DNA of 64,000 nucleotides from JAQVEB01 sp028698105. Lineage in GTDB: Bacteria > Bacteroidota > Bacteroidia > Bacteroidales > Dysgonomonadaceae. Below are positions 24,318-33,549 of this stretch, piece after piece. How positions within the stretch are numbered: the first letter of the stretch is position 1; every line of letters starts with the position of its first letter. The stretch covers positions 44,010 through 108,009 of the forward strand of contig CAXYYA010000003.1 of assembly GCA_964293155.1 (NCBI GenBank), given 5' to 3'. The position numbers and the translations under genes were made by a program. Under the pieces are notes generated by a model. The model did not search any database and had not been told where the DNA came from. It worked only from the letters and a program-made list of their open reading frames with translations.

Positions 24318-26273
24318 ATGTTTTCATCCAAAAATAAAATCCGCAATCCCCTTATCGGTAACATTTATATGGCGCTCATCTTGCGGCTGTTGCTGGTATT
24401 TTTCCTCTACAGCCTGATGCGCGTGTTGTTCTATTTGCTGAACTATGAGATGTTCGGCGCAATCCCTTTCTACCAGTTTTGGACGATGATGAAAGGCGGT
24501 TTGCGGTTTGATGCCAGCGCCATCTTCTACATCAACGCTCTGGTTATTTTGTTGCACGTTATTCCTTTTAAATTTCGATATAACCTTGTTTATCAGAAGA
24601 TTATCGAATATATTTTTTACGCTTTCAACGCAATAGGGATCATTGCCAACATGGCCGATGCGGGTTATTACCGGTTTACGCTCCGGCGCACTACGATGTC
24701 GGTTTTCCGCGAATTCGGAAACGAAAATCCGGCCGGTTTTTTGCACTTTTTATGGGATTATTGGTACATTACGTTGATAACGATAGCTTTAATTGTTTCT
24801 ATGGTATTCTTATACCGGAGAATTCGCGTGAAAAAACCGGAAAAATTCGTTCCGTGGTATATCTATTATCCATTAGGAACAGGCGTTATGCTTCTTTCGG
24901 CTTATCTTACCGTGGGAGCCATGCGTGGTGGATTTAAACACAGCACGCGCCCGATAACGTTAAGCAATGCATCGGCCTATATTTCCAAGCCTGAACACCG
25001 GGCAATCGTCTTAAACACGCCTTTCGCACTTATGCAAACCACGGGGCATAAAACCGTGGAGCGAAAACACTATTTTTCGGAAGAAGAAGCTTTGTCTGTT
25101 TTTTCGCCTGTGCAACAGGCAAAACCGGATTCAACCGCAGGCTTTGCGCGGTTTAAAGGACGAAACGTGGTGGTTATTATTTGGGAAAGTTTTGCCCGCG
25201 AGTGGGTGGGAGCGCTCAACAAAGATATCCCCGGATACAAAGGTTACACGCCGTTCATTGATTCACTGATACCCGAAAGTTACGTTTTCGGGAAAGCGTA
25301 TGCTAACGGACGCAAATCCATTGATGCGATCCCGAGTATTATGACCGGCATTCCGGCGCTGGAAATACCGTTTATTCTGACCGAATATTCAGGGAATAAC
25401 GTCAATTCGCTGGCCTCGTTGCTCAAAAACGACGGGTATTACAGTGCTTTTTTTCATGGCGCTCCCAACGGTTCCATGGGTTTTGATGCTTTCGTAAACC
25501 AAGCCGGGTTCGATGCTTATTTCGGTATGACCGAATACGGGAATGCGAAGGATTTTGACGGACATTGGGGCATTTGGGATGAACCGTTCCTGCAGTTCAT
25601 GGCAACAACACTCAACGATTTGCCGCAGCCGTTTCTGGCATCGGTGTTCACCATCACCTCACACGATCCGTATGTGCTGCCCAAAACGGCGCAACATACA
25701 TTCCCGAAAGGCGGTATTCCCATTCAGGAATGCGTGGGGTATTCCGACAACGCGTTGCGGCTGTTTTTCGAAAAAGTATCCAAAGCGCCCTGGTTTAACA
25801 ATACGTTGTTTGTAATTACAGCCGATCACGCGGTAAACGGAACATTGCCCGAATACAAGAACAGTGCCGGCGCTTTTGCGATTCCTGTGATCTATTATGC
25901 ACCGGGTTCCGGTTTTTCGGCTTTGGACGATTCTACTGTTGTGCAACAAACCGATATTCTTCCCACCGTGCTTTCTTTGCTGGGGAACAACCAGCCGTTT
26001 GTAGCTTTCGGCAATAATATGTTCGATAAATCGGCTACGCATTTTGCTATGAATTACCTGAATGGCGCCTACCAGTTGTTTGGAGGTGATTTTATGCTGC
26101 AATTCGCCGATGATAAAGCGGTGGGTTTTTACGATCTCGGAAAAGACCCGATGATGAAAGAAAACAAAGCAGGTGCATTCCCTGAAAAACAGCAAAAAAT
26201 GGAGAATCTGTTGAAATCGGTTCTTCAGCAGTTCAATGAGCGAATGCTCGATAATAACCTGACGATAAAATAA
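24318..26273 (+). CDS. LtaS/MdoB-like sulfatase-fold membrane enzyme
   Basis: A 651-residue protein with five predicted N-terminal membrane helices (about residues 18-200) and a C-terminal alkaline-phosphatase-superfamily domain outside the membrane (about 270-620). Motifs include VVVIIWESFAREWVGAL, GRKSIDAIPSIMTG (likely nucleophile and metal region), FTITSHDPY and VITADHAV. The layout matches lipoteichoic acid synthase, OpgB/MdoB and lipid A phosphoethanolamine transferases. In a Gram-negative bacterium a phosphoglycerol or phosphoethanolamine transferase is likely; the exact substrate is open. It is convergent with yebC across a shared hairpin. Confidence 0.85.
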   Translation: MFSSKNKIRNPLIGNIYMALILRLLLVFFLYSLMRVLFYLLNYEMFGAIPFYQFWTMMKGGLRFDASAIFYINALVILLHVIPFKFRYNLVYQKIIEYIFYAFNAIGIIANMADAGYYRFTLRRTTMSVFREFGNENPAGFLHFLWDYWYITLITIALIVSMVFLYRRIRVKKPEKFVPWYIYYPLGTGVMLLSAYLTVGAMRGGFKHSTRPITLSNASAYISKPEHRAIVLNTPFALMQTTGHKTVERKHYFSEEEALSVFSPVQQAKPDSTAGFARFKGRNVVVIIWESFAREWVGALNKDIPGYKGYTPFIDSLIPESYVFGKAYANGRKSIDAIPSIMTGIPALEIPFILTEYSGNNVNSLASLLKNDGYYSAFFHGAPNGSMGFDAFVNQAGFDAYFGMTEYGNAKDFDGHWGIWDEPFLQFMATTLNDLPQPFLASVFTITSHDPYVLPKTAQHTFPKGGIPIQECVGYSDNALRLFFEKVSKAPWFNNTLFVITADHAVNGTLPEYKNSAGAFAIPVIYYAPGSGFSALDDSTVVQQTDILPTVLSLLGNNQPFVAFGNNMFDKSATHFAMNYLNGAYQLFGGDFMLQFADDKAVGFYDLGKDPMMKENKAGAFPEKQQKMENLLKSVLQQFNERMLDNNLTIK

Positions 26274-26274
26274 G

Positions 26275-26306
26275 AAGAGGGACAAAACTGATCTTTTGTC
26301 CCTCTT
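26275..26306. terminator. Bidirectional terminator between LtaS-like gene and yebC
   Basis: AAGAGGGACAAAA (26275-26287) is perfectly complementary to TTTTGTCCCTCTT (26294-26306) across a six-base loop. It fills the gap between the two convergent stop codons. Confidence 0.8.
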
Positions 26307-26327
26307 GCGTTGTTTCCCTGAAACAAT

Positions 26328-27056
26328 TTATTCTTCCGAATCGCTTTCGTCCATATTATGAAAAACGTTTTGCACATCTTCGTCTTCTTCAAATTTTTCC
26401 AGAAGTTTCTCAATCTGTGAGCGTTGTTCTTCGTTGAGCTTTTTAGTATCGTGCGGAATGCGCTCAAACTCGGCGGAATGGATCTCAAATCCGTTCTCTT
26501 CGAGATACGACTGAATATCGGAATACGATTTAAAATCGCCGTACAAAAGGATGTCGTCTTCATCAATCTCTACTTCATCCACACCGTAATCAATGAGTTC
26601 CAACTCCAGATCTTCGAGCGAAACGCCGTCTTTCTGCGCGATTTTAAACACGCATTTGTGGTCGAAGAGAAATTCCAGGCTTCCCGATGTGCCTAACGAT
26701 CCGCCGTGCTTGTTGAAATAACTGCGTACGTTGGCAACAGTGCGCGTGTTGTTGTCGGTGGCAGTTTCTACTACAATGGCAATCCCGAACGGGCCGTAAC
26801 CCTCATACACCACTTCTTTGTAATCCGATACATCTTTATCGGTCGCTTTCTTGATGGCGCGTTCCACGTTTTCTTTGGGCATATTCTCCTTTTTTGCCTG
26901 CTGCATCAGCACGCGCAAACGTGGATTGGTGTCCGGTTCCGGGCCGCCGTCTCGTGCGGCAATAGTGATCTGTTTGCCTAACTTTGTGAACACGCGGGCC
27001 ATGTTGCCCCAGCGTTTCAGTTTGGTCGCTTTTCTGTATTCAAATGCTCTTCCCAT
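26328..27056 (-). CDS. yebC: YebC/PmpR family protein
   Basis: A 242-residue YebC-family protein, long described as a transcription regulator and more recently linked to translation of polyproline stretches. It starts MGRAFEYRKATKLKRWG, the Bacteroidota variant of the usual MAGHSKWANIK start, and continues with FTKLGKQITIAARDGGPEPDTNPRLR, a hallmark of the family. The acidic C-terminal tail EEDEDVQNVFHNMDESDSEE is normal. It is downstream of pheT on the same strand, across a 149-base gap containing two GC-rich palindromes. Confidence 0.95.
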   Translation of the reverse strand: MGRAFEYRKATKLKRWGNMARVFTKLGKQITIAARDGGPEPDTNPRLRVLMQQAKKENMPKENVERAIKKATDKDVSDYKEVVYEGYGPFGIAIVVETATDNNTRTVANVRSYFNKHGGSLGTSGSLEFLFDHKCVFKIAQKDGVSLEDLELELIDYGVDEVEIDEDDILLYGDFKSYSDIQSYLEENGFEIHSAEFERIPHDTKKLNEEQRSQIEKLLEKFEEDEDVQNVFHNMDESDSEE

Positions 27057-27074
27057 ATTTTTAGCCCCTTCTCG

Positions 27075-27091
27075 CTCCCCCTGAGGGGGAG
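27075..27091. repeat. GC-rich palindrome upstream of yebC
   Basis: CTCCCCCTGAGGGGGAG, a 17-base inverted repeat of a kind scattered in Bacteroidota intergenic DNA. Confidence 0.6.
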
Positions 27092-27165
27092 AATTTGTGC
27101 CCCTGATTTTCAGGATATTTGTTTATTTTTATTGATATATATTTGTTGTATTTTCAATGCTTTCA

Positions 27166-27202
27166 CCACCTCGCCCCTCCCCTTTGGGGAGGTTGGGTGG
27201 GG
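27166..27202. repeat. GC-rich intergenic palindrome after pheT
   Basis: CCTCCCC (27176-27182) and GGGGAGG (27186-27192) form a strong hairpin, continued by TTGGGTGGGG. It starts three bases beyond the pheT stop codon and may also serve as its transcription end or mRNA-stabilising hairpin. Confidence 0.6.
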
Positions 27203-27205
27203 CTT

Positions 27206-29668
27206 CTATCTCAATTGCGCGCCCAGTTCCCGCTCCAGATTCTGTTGAATTTTCTGCATTACGGCATCAATTTGTTTGTCGTTCAACGTTTTTTCGCTGT
27301 CTTGCAAGACGAAGTTTACGGCGTATGATTTTTTGCCTTCGGGCAGATTTTTACCTTCGTACACATCGAAGAGCGATACCTCTTTCAGCAGTTTCCGTTC
27401 AGACTTGCGTGCGATTTGCTCTATTTCGGCAAACGTAACGTTTTTATCAATCAGTAATGCCAGATCGCGACTAACGGCCGGAAATCTTGAAATTTCGGAA
27501 AATTGCACTTCGTGCTTTTCCGATTCCTTCAGGATGGCATCCCAGTTCATTTCGGCGAAAAAGACATCGGTATCTATATCGAATGCCTTGCGCAATTTGG
27601 CGGATACGATGCCAAAACTACCCAACTGCCGCTGACGCGTGCGAATGTGCATGCCGGTAGAAAAAATACCGGTTTGCAGCGGTTCAAAAATTACCTGATT
27701 TTCCGAAATGCCCAATCGCTTCAGGATGTTGATAATGTGCGCTTTGAGTTCGAAAACTGAACTTTGCTCTTCGGCAGCGGCCCAGTTTTTGTGTGTGCGT
27801 TTTCCGCAAATCCATAATGCGACGTGCGTTTCTTCGGAATATTCCGCGAGGATTTTATCTTCGCGTTTCTTTTCGGCATCAAAGAAATAGCAATTGCCGA
27901 ACTCATAGAAACGCAAATCGTTGTTCTTGCGGTTACGGTTGTAAACGATGCTTTCCAATCCGCCGAAAAGAAGCGTTTGACGCATTACGTTGAGATCATT
28001 GCTTAGCGGATTTACCAACGGCACGCAACGGTCTGCGGGGTATGTTTCGTTGTTTTCGTAATACGCTTTTTTGGTAAGCGAATTGTTCATGATCTCGCTG
28101 AAACCGTTGGCTGTAAGTTGCCCCGAAATAAGGGTTTGCAGCGCGTGTTTGCGATCGGTGGGCGTTTGATACGACAGGTTTGCTTTCAGCGATTCGCTGA
28201 TCTCCACGTTGTTGTAGCCGTAGATGCGCAAAATATCTTCGATAACGTCCACATCGCGCGTAACATCAACTCTGTAGGTTGGAATGCGAAGCATTAGGGA
28301 TGTTTCCGTTTCGTTTTCGATCTCGATTTCGAGGCTTTGCAGAATACTTTTGATCGTATCTTTCGGAATTTCTTTGCCGATAAGCGCGCTCACTTTATCA
28401 AAAGCCAGCTCAACGCGCGATTTTTCTATCGGTTGCGGATAAACGTCGCGGATTTCGCCTTCAATTTCTCCTCCCGCAAGTTCTTTAACCAACATCGCAG
28501 CGCGTTTAAGTACGTAAACGGTGTTGTTGGGGTCGGCGCCTCGTTCGAAACGGAACGAGGCATCGGTGTTCAACGCGTGGCGGCGCGCTGTTTTGCGCAC
28601 CCATGTCGGGTTGAAGTAAGCCGACTCCAGAAACACATCCGTTGTTTGTTCGGTTACACCAGATTTCAGTCCGCCGAAAACGCCGGCAATACACATGCCT
28701 TCTTCGGCGTTGCATATCATCAGGTCTTTTTCGTTTAGTTCGCGTTCCTGCTCGTCCAACGTAATGAATTTTGTTTTTTCGGCTTCGGTGCGTACGATCA
28801 CTTTATTTCCGGTAATGTATTTCGCATCGAAAGCGTGAAGCGGGTGTCCTGTTTCGTGAAGCACAAAGTTTGTGATATCCACGATATTATTGATCGGGCG
28901 AAGCCCGATGAACAACAGCTTGTTTTTAAGCCAGTCTGGGCTTTCTTTAACCGTTATGTTTCGGATAGTGAGTCCCGAATACCGGGGACAGGCTTCCGTG
29001 TTCTCCACAATTACGTCAATGCCGCCTTGCTTTTTGTCAAGAGCAAATCCGTCAACCGAAGGTTGGGTTAGTTTGTATGGTTTGCCGGCCTGTTTGAGGA
29101 AAGCTGCCAGGTCGCGGGCTACGCCAAAGTGCGAGGTGGCGTCCACACGGTTTGGGGTGATGTCCACTTCCAGCACGTAATCGCTTTTCACGTTGTAATA
29201 GTCTTTGGCGAGCATGCCGACTTCGGTTTCCGAAGGAAGCACGATAATTCCGTCGTGCGATGTGCCGATGCCGATTTCGTCTTCGGCGCAGATCATCCCA
29301 ACGGATTCTTCGCCGCGGATTTTGGAACGTTTTATGGTGAACTCATCATCGCCCGCGTAAAGTTTTGTGCCAACGGTGGCCACCACCACTTTTTGTCCGG
29401 CAGCCACGTTGGGCGCGCCGCACACGATGTTGAGCGGCTCGCCGCCGTCGCCAATGTTAACTGTTGTAAGGTGCAGGTGGTCGGAGTTCGGATGATCGGT
29501 GCAGGTAAGTACTTCTCCGATAACCAATCCTTCGAAGCCTCCTTTTATCGTTTGTATTTCTTCCACGCTGCCGGTTTCCAGGCCGATGGATGTGAGCGCA
29601 TCGGCTGTTTCCCGAGGCGATAAATCGAACTGCAGGTAGTCTTTAAGCCAGTTGTATGAGATGTTCAT
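27206..29668 (-). CDS. pheT: Phenylalanyl-tRNA synthetase beta subunit
   Basis: Charges tRNA-Phe together with PheS. The start is MNISYNWLKDYLQFDLSP at 29668, giving 820 residues, close to the family's usual 795-820. A longer in-frame reading goes back into leader repeats and is rejected. The EMAP-like tRNA-binding domain is about 40-155 (GEVLTCTDHPNSDHLHLTTV), followed by B3/B4 (about 210-380), B5 (about 405-480), and the C-terminal anticodon-binding FDX-ACB domain (SRFPAVSRDLALLID to the end). pheS is not in the window. Confidence 0.97.
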   Translation of the reverse strand: MNISYNWLKDYLQFDLSPRETADALTSIGLETGSVEEIQTIKGGFEGLVIGEVLTCTDHPNSDHLHLTTVNIGDGGEPLNIVCGAPNVAAGQKVVVATVGTKLYAGDDEFTIKRSKIRGEESVGMICAEDEIGIGTSHDGIIVLPSETEVGMLAKDYYNVKSDYVLEVDITPNRVDATSHFGVARDLAAFLKQAGKPYKLTQPSVDGFALDKKQGGIDVIVENTEACPRYSGLTIRNITVKESPDWLKNKLLFIGLRPINNIVDITNFVLHETGHPLHAFDAKYITGNKVIVRTEAEKTKFITLDEQERELNEKDLMICNAEEGMCIAGVFGGLKSGVTEQTTDVFLESAYFNPTWVRKTARRHALNTDASFRFERGADPNNTVYVLKRAAMLVKELAGGEIEGEIRDVYPQPIEKSRVELAFDKVSALIGKEIPKDTIKSILQSLEIEIENETETSLMLRIPTYRVDVTRDVDVIEDILRIYGYNNVEISESLKANLSYQTPTDRKHALQTLISGQLTANGFSEIMNNSLTKKAYYENNETYPADRCVPLVNPLSNDLNVMRQTLLFGGLESIVYNRNRKNNDLRFYEFGNCYFFDAEKKREDKILAEYSEETHVALWICGKRTHKNWAAAEEQSSVFELKAHIINILKRLGISENQVIFEPLQTGIFSTGMHIRTRQRQLGSFGIVSAKLRKAFDIDTDVFFAEMNWDAILKESEKHEVQFSEISRFPAVSRDLALLIDKNVTFAEIEQIARKSERKLLKEVSLFDVYEGKNLPEGKKSYAVNFVLQDSEKTLNDKQIDAVMQKIQQNLERELGAQLR

Positions 29669-29823
29669 CTTTTTTGGGTTGATGTAGATTGATGTAGATT
29701 GAGTGAGATTGAGTAAGATTGATGCTTGAGGGCCGCGTATCATTGTTGTTGGCCTCAAAATCAATCTTCCTCAACGTTTTTCAACCTTTCTCAATCCGTC
29801 TGTGAAAAAACGGCTCAAAATTA
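29669..29823 (-). promoter_or_regulatory. pheT promoter and repeat-rich leader
   Basis: Minus-strand TAATTTTG (29816-29823) fits TAnnTTTG. The roughly 140-base leader contains blocks of GATTGA/GTTGAG at its 5' side and several copies of TCAATC/CTCAATC near the ATG (29680-29725). These can pair into a long imperfect hairpin. It may be an attenuation device or a simple repeat; the sequence cannot decide. Confidence 0.4.
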
Positions 29824-29872
29824 CAAAAAATCAATGGAAAAAGGAAGAAAGAGCTTTTCTATTTACACGTGT

Positions 29873-30178
29873 CTATTCTTGCGGCGTAAAAAATTCCACT
29901 TTTCCGCATTTCGGACAAACGTACAGGTCGAAGGATTCGCGGTTTGTGAAGATTTCCATGAAACTTCCCAAAGCGCCAATGCGTGTTCCTTCGTGAAATT
30001 TATAGTTGCCGCTGAAATGCATCGGAATATCATCGCATCGCAGGCAGGTTATTTGCCTTTTCAAATGGCTTTGATCAATAATATCTACCACCTTTTCTTC
30101 GGTAAAACTGTAATTGCAATTCCAGCATAGTTGAAAATTGTCTTCAACCTCTGCGTTGCAATTCGGGCAATGTTTCAT
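29873..30178 (-). CDS. Zinc-ribbon protein
   Basis: A 101-residue protein with two probable zinc-binding pairs at each end: CPNC/CWNC (residues 4-19) and CLRC (about 45) with CPKC (about 88). The middle segment contains FSGNYKFHEGTRIGALGSFMEIF, similar to small DUF2007-like and nucleic-acid-binding zinc ribbons in Bacteroidota. The function is unknown. It is a single gene with a consensus promoter (30197-30204). Confidence 0.8.
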   Translation of the reverse strand: MKHCPNCNAEVEDNFQLCWNCNYSFTEEKVVDIIDQSHLKRQITCLRCDDIPMHFSGNYKFHEGTRIGALGSFMEIFTNRESFDLYVCPKCGKVEFFTPQE

Positions 30179-30196
30179 ACGAATTGATTTTTTTTA

Positions 30197-30204
30197 CAAA
30201 GATA
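30197..30204 (-). promoter_or_regulatory. Promoter -7 element of the zinc-ribbon gene
   Basis: Minus-strand TATCTTTG, an exact consensus, 18 bases from the start codon at 30178. Confidence 0.6.
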
Positions 30205-30313
30205 ACAATATTGGAGAGATGTATTTTTTTGTACAATATGATTTATTAAGTCGGTTCTTTGTGTTGAAATGATGTAAATTGCTTAAATTTAGTTTTCATT
30301 TATAAAAATTAAT

Positions 30314-30321
30314 TATCTTTG
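30314..30321 (+). promoter_or_regulatory. Promoter -7 element of the susCD operon
   Basis: TATCTTTG, an exact consensus, 50 bases before the susC start. A TTTT (30293-30296) lies 17 bases upstream. Confidence 0.6.
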
Positions 30322-30371
30322 CGTAGAAACAATCTTTTATCAATAACGTAAATGCGTGTAAAATTGATTTT

Positions 30372-33300
30372 ATGAAAAAGAAAATATTATTATGGTTTGT
30401 CCTTTTTTTGACGATTACAGGAACCGGACTGGCCCAAACTACAACAGTTACGGGAGTGGTTATTTCTTCCGAAGATGATCAGCCTGTTATCGGTGCTACC
30501 GTGCAGGTGAAAGGAACGACTTTAGGAAGTGTTACCGGAACCGACGGTCGCTTCACAATACCCCATGTGCCTCAAACTGCACGATTGCTTACGGTATCGT
30601 ATGTTGGTATGGAGACCGTGGAGGTTGCCATTGGCCCAAACCTCATTATTCGTTTAAATTCCGATGCAGAAATGCTCGATGAAGTAATGGTAGTGGCGTA
30701 CGGAACGGCCAAAAAAAGCAGTTATACCGGTTCGGCATCGGTGGTTAGAGCCGATGCAATCAAAGACCTGCCTACAACCAGTTTTGAAAATGCCTTGAAC
30801 GGCAAAGTTGCCGGCTTGCAACTGACCACTTCTTCGGGGCAGGCAGGTTCGGCACCAAATATTCGCATCAGAGGAAACGGCTCTATGAATGCAAGCAACG
30901 AACCTCTTTATGTGATTGACGGAGTTCCGGTAGTTTCGGGGAACGTAGGACAAATGGGTGATTATACCTATACAACCAATAATGTGATGAATTCGCTCAA
31001 TCCTGAGGATATCGAATCAATCTCTGTGTTGAAAGATGCCGCAGCTTCATCTCTATATGGCTCTCGTGCGGCAAACGGTGTCATCGTCATCACCACCAAA
31101 AAAGGAAGACAGGGAAAACCCGTTGTTGCACTGAAAACATCCGTTGGTTTTACGCCAAGCTGGGCAACAGATAATTACGAGCCGGCAGATACGCAAGAGC
31201 AGGTGAACATGCTTTACATGGTTTTCCATGATTACCGTACCTCAGACGGTTATTCCGAAGAAGCTGCCAACACGTATGCCTTATCGCAGTTAAACCGCAA
31301 ATTTAATAAGCACGGATATTCGTTCTCTACAGCCGGAACAGGATTGTACGAGAATGTGAATATGGATAACTATAAGGATTCCGGACGTGCCGGAACATAT
31401 TTCGATTGGGATAACGCCTATTTTCGTACCGCTGTCTTTCAGACACACGATTTATCTGTAAGCGGCGCCACACCTACAACCAATTATTATACGTCGTTGT
31501 CATACACCAAAGATGAGGGACGTTTGCGGGTAAACAATTTCGATCGGATTTCGGGACGGGTGAATCTTACGCAAAAAATAGGCAGTTTTTTTGAGATAGG
31601 CTCCAATGTGAGTTTAGCCCGTACATCGAAAGAGGGATACAACGATTCACGCAGCACCGGCGCCAATTATTTCATGCAGACACGTAACTTGCTGTGGGGC
31701 TTATATTGGCCAACGGATTACGCCACCGGCGAACCCTGGAAGACCCGCTACGGAAGTTATGCGTACAACGGCCTGTATTACGATAAGGAATGGGAAAACC
31801 AATCGGTAAATAACCGTTTATCGGCTACCGAGACCGTAACTTTACATCTTTTTGAGGGATTTAATGTTCGTTCCATTTTTTCTTACGATAACACCACCGT
31901 AAAAGACCACATTTATTACAGCGCCAACCATTTCACGGGTTCGGCTGCTAACGGAGTGGTAAATGAAATGCGTACGGTATATGAAAAAATGGTTTCCTCA
32001 ACGACCGCCGAATATAACAAATCTTTCGGGTTGCACGCACTCGGGGCATTAATCGGTTTTGAAGCCGAAAAGAATACAACCGATTTTGTTCGTGCCACCG
32101 GAAACAACTTACCCACAAGTACATTACACACGGTTGCTACGGCGGGAACCCAATCGTCCACGGCGTTTAATTGGGGGAATTCCATGGTTTCGGTACTTTC
32201 TAAACTCGATTACAATTATGATCAGCGTTATTTTGCTTCCGCATCGTTCAGGCGCGATGGCTCGTCGCGTCTCGATCCTGCGCACCGTTGGGGTGACTTT
32301 TGGTCGGTTGCCGGTTTGTGGCGTGTTTCAGGCGAGGAATTTCTCCGCGATCATCCTGTTATCAGTGATCTCAGGTTGCGCGCTTCGTATGGAGTTAACG
32401 GCACTTTACCGGTGAACAATTACGGTTACATGAGTCTCATGGGCTACACGGCAAAATATATGAACAATCCCGGTGGAACAATAAATACCGTCGGGAACAA
32501 TAATTTGTCGTGGGAAACCAGTTACACCAGCAATTTCGGTTTGGACTTCGGCCTCTTTGACCAACGATTAAGAGGTACTTTGGAGTATTTTAACCGCGAT
32601 TCAAAAAATTTATTGCAGGACGTGCCCATTTCCACCATCACCGGATTTAGTTCCGCATTGAGGAATATAGGGCAGATTAACAACAGAGGCCTCGAAATAG
32701 AATTATCGGGCGATATTCTTCGCAATCGAAACGGATGGAATTGGTCGGCAGGAATAAATGCGGCTTTTATCACATCTAAAGTTACGAAACTCTATAACGG
32801 TGCCGATATTATATGGTATGATCCTACCGGCGATGATGATCGTGCGCAATTCATATACCGCGAAGGCGTATCTACATTGGCATTTTACGGTTACGAGTGG
32901 GCTGGCGTTGATAAAACGAACGGAAAGAGTGTTTATTACGTGAACGGAGATAATACGCCAACCGACGGGTTTCAATATAACGGACGTGCGGCTACATATA
33001 ATTATCGCCAGGCGAATTACGTGATATTGGGAGATGTGATGCCGAAGTTGAGCGGCGGATTTAACACCGCTGTATCATATAAAGGTGTTGATATAGGCCT
33101 TAATTTTATTTACAAAATAGGAGGCAAACTTTATGACGGCGCATACAAGGATGTTGCCGACGACGGATATTACTGGGAACGCATTCGTGCAAAAAGTTAT
33201 TATGAAAACATGTGGACAGAAAGCAATCCCAATGGTACACAACCACGCCTCGACGGAAACGATTTGACCGATGCCATGCAATACAGTTCGCGCCATATTT

Positions 33301-33530
33301 TTGATGCCAGTTTTCTGCGCCTTAAAAACATGTCGGTTGGGTACACATTGCCGAAGCAATTGGTGAAAAAGGCGCTTATCGACGATGTACGGCTGTTTTT
33401 CAATGCTACTAATCTATGGACAATATCGAAATACAAAGAAGCCGACCCCGAAGTAAACCAATACGGGACGCGTGGTTGGGAGACGCCAATCGGAAAAACG
33501 TATGTATTTGGTGTTGAGTTGAAATTTTAA
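30372..33530 (+). CDS. SusC/RagA-family TonB-linked outer membrane transporter
   Basis: An outer-membrane TonB-dependent channel of 1052 residues. The signal peptide ends TGLAQ. A carboxypeptidase-D-like domain (about 24-105, VTGVVISSEDDQPVIGATVQVKGT) is followed by the plug (about 110-250, with the family mark EPLYVIDGVPV and SIEVLKDAAASSLYGSRAANGVI-type sequence) and a 22-strand barrel to the end (YVFGVELKF). It imports glycans or peptides together with the SusD partner directly downstream. No glycosidase, protease, sensor or anti-sigma gene lies beside it, so the substrate is unknown. Confidence 0.95.
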   Translation: MKKKILLWFVLFLTITGTGLAQTTTVTGVVISSEDDQPVIGATVQVKGTTLGSVTGTDGRFTIPHVPQTARLLTVSYVGMETVEVAIGPNLIIRLNSDAEMLDEVMVVAYGTAKKSSYTGSASVVRADAIKDLPTTSFENALNGKVAGLQLTTSSGQAGSAPNIRIRGNGSMNASNEPLYVIDGVPVVSGNVGQMGDYTYTTNNVMNSLNPEDIESISVLKDAAASSLYGSRAANGVIVITTKKGRQGKPVVALKTSVGFTPSWATDNYEPADTQEQVNMLYMVFHDYRTSDGYSEEAANTYALSQLNRKFNKHGYSFSTAGTGLYENVNMDNYKDSGRAGTYFDWDNAYFRTAVFQTHDLSVSGATPTTNYYTSLSYTKDEGRLRVNNFDRISGRVNLTQKIGSFFEIGSNVSLARTSKEGYNDSRSTGANYFMQTRNLLWGLYWPTDYATGEPWKTRYGSYAYNGLYYDKEWENQSVNNRLSATETVTLHLFEGFNVRSIFSYDNTTVKDHIYYSANHFTGSAANGVVNEMRTVYEKMVSSTTAEYNKSFGLHALGALIGFEAEKNTTDFVRATGNNLPTSTLHTVATAGTQSSTAFNWGNSMVSVLSKLDYNYDQRYFASASFRRDGSSRLDPAHRWGDFWSVAGLWRVSGEEFLRDHPVISDLRLRASYGVNGTLPVNNYGYMSLMGYTAKYMNNPGGTINTVGNNNLSWETSYTSNFGLDFGLFDQRLRGTLEYFNRDSKNLLQDVPISTITGFSSALRNIGQINNRGLEIELSGDILRNRNGWNWSAGINAAFITSKVTKLYNGADIIWYDPTGDDDRAQFIYREGVSTLAFYGYEWAGVDKTNGKSVYYVNGDNTPTDGFQYNGRAATYNYRQANYVILGDVMPKLSGGFNTAVSYKGVDIGLNFIYKIGGKLYDGAYKDVADDGYYWERIRAKSYYENMWTESNPNGTQPRLDGNDLTDAMQYSSRHIFDASFLRLKNMSVGYTLPKQLVKKALIDDVRLFFNATNLWTISKYKEADPEVNQYGTRGWETPIGKTYVFGVELKF

Positions 33531-33535
33531 TCAAA

Positions 33536-33543
33536 AGGAGGAG
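33536..33543 (+). promoter_or_regulatory. Strong ribosome binding site of susD
   Basis: AGGAGGAG, six bases before the ATG at 33550. Strong Shine-Dalgarno sequences are otherwise almost absent in this window. Confidence 0.65.
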
Positions 33544-33549
33544 AAAAAA

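Noticed and set aside
29669..29764. Upstream start of pheT giving 852 residues
   Set aside because: The added residues are encoded by leader repeats, and the family starts at MNISYNWL.
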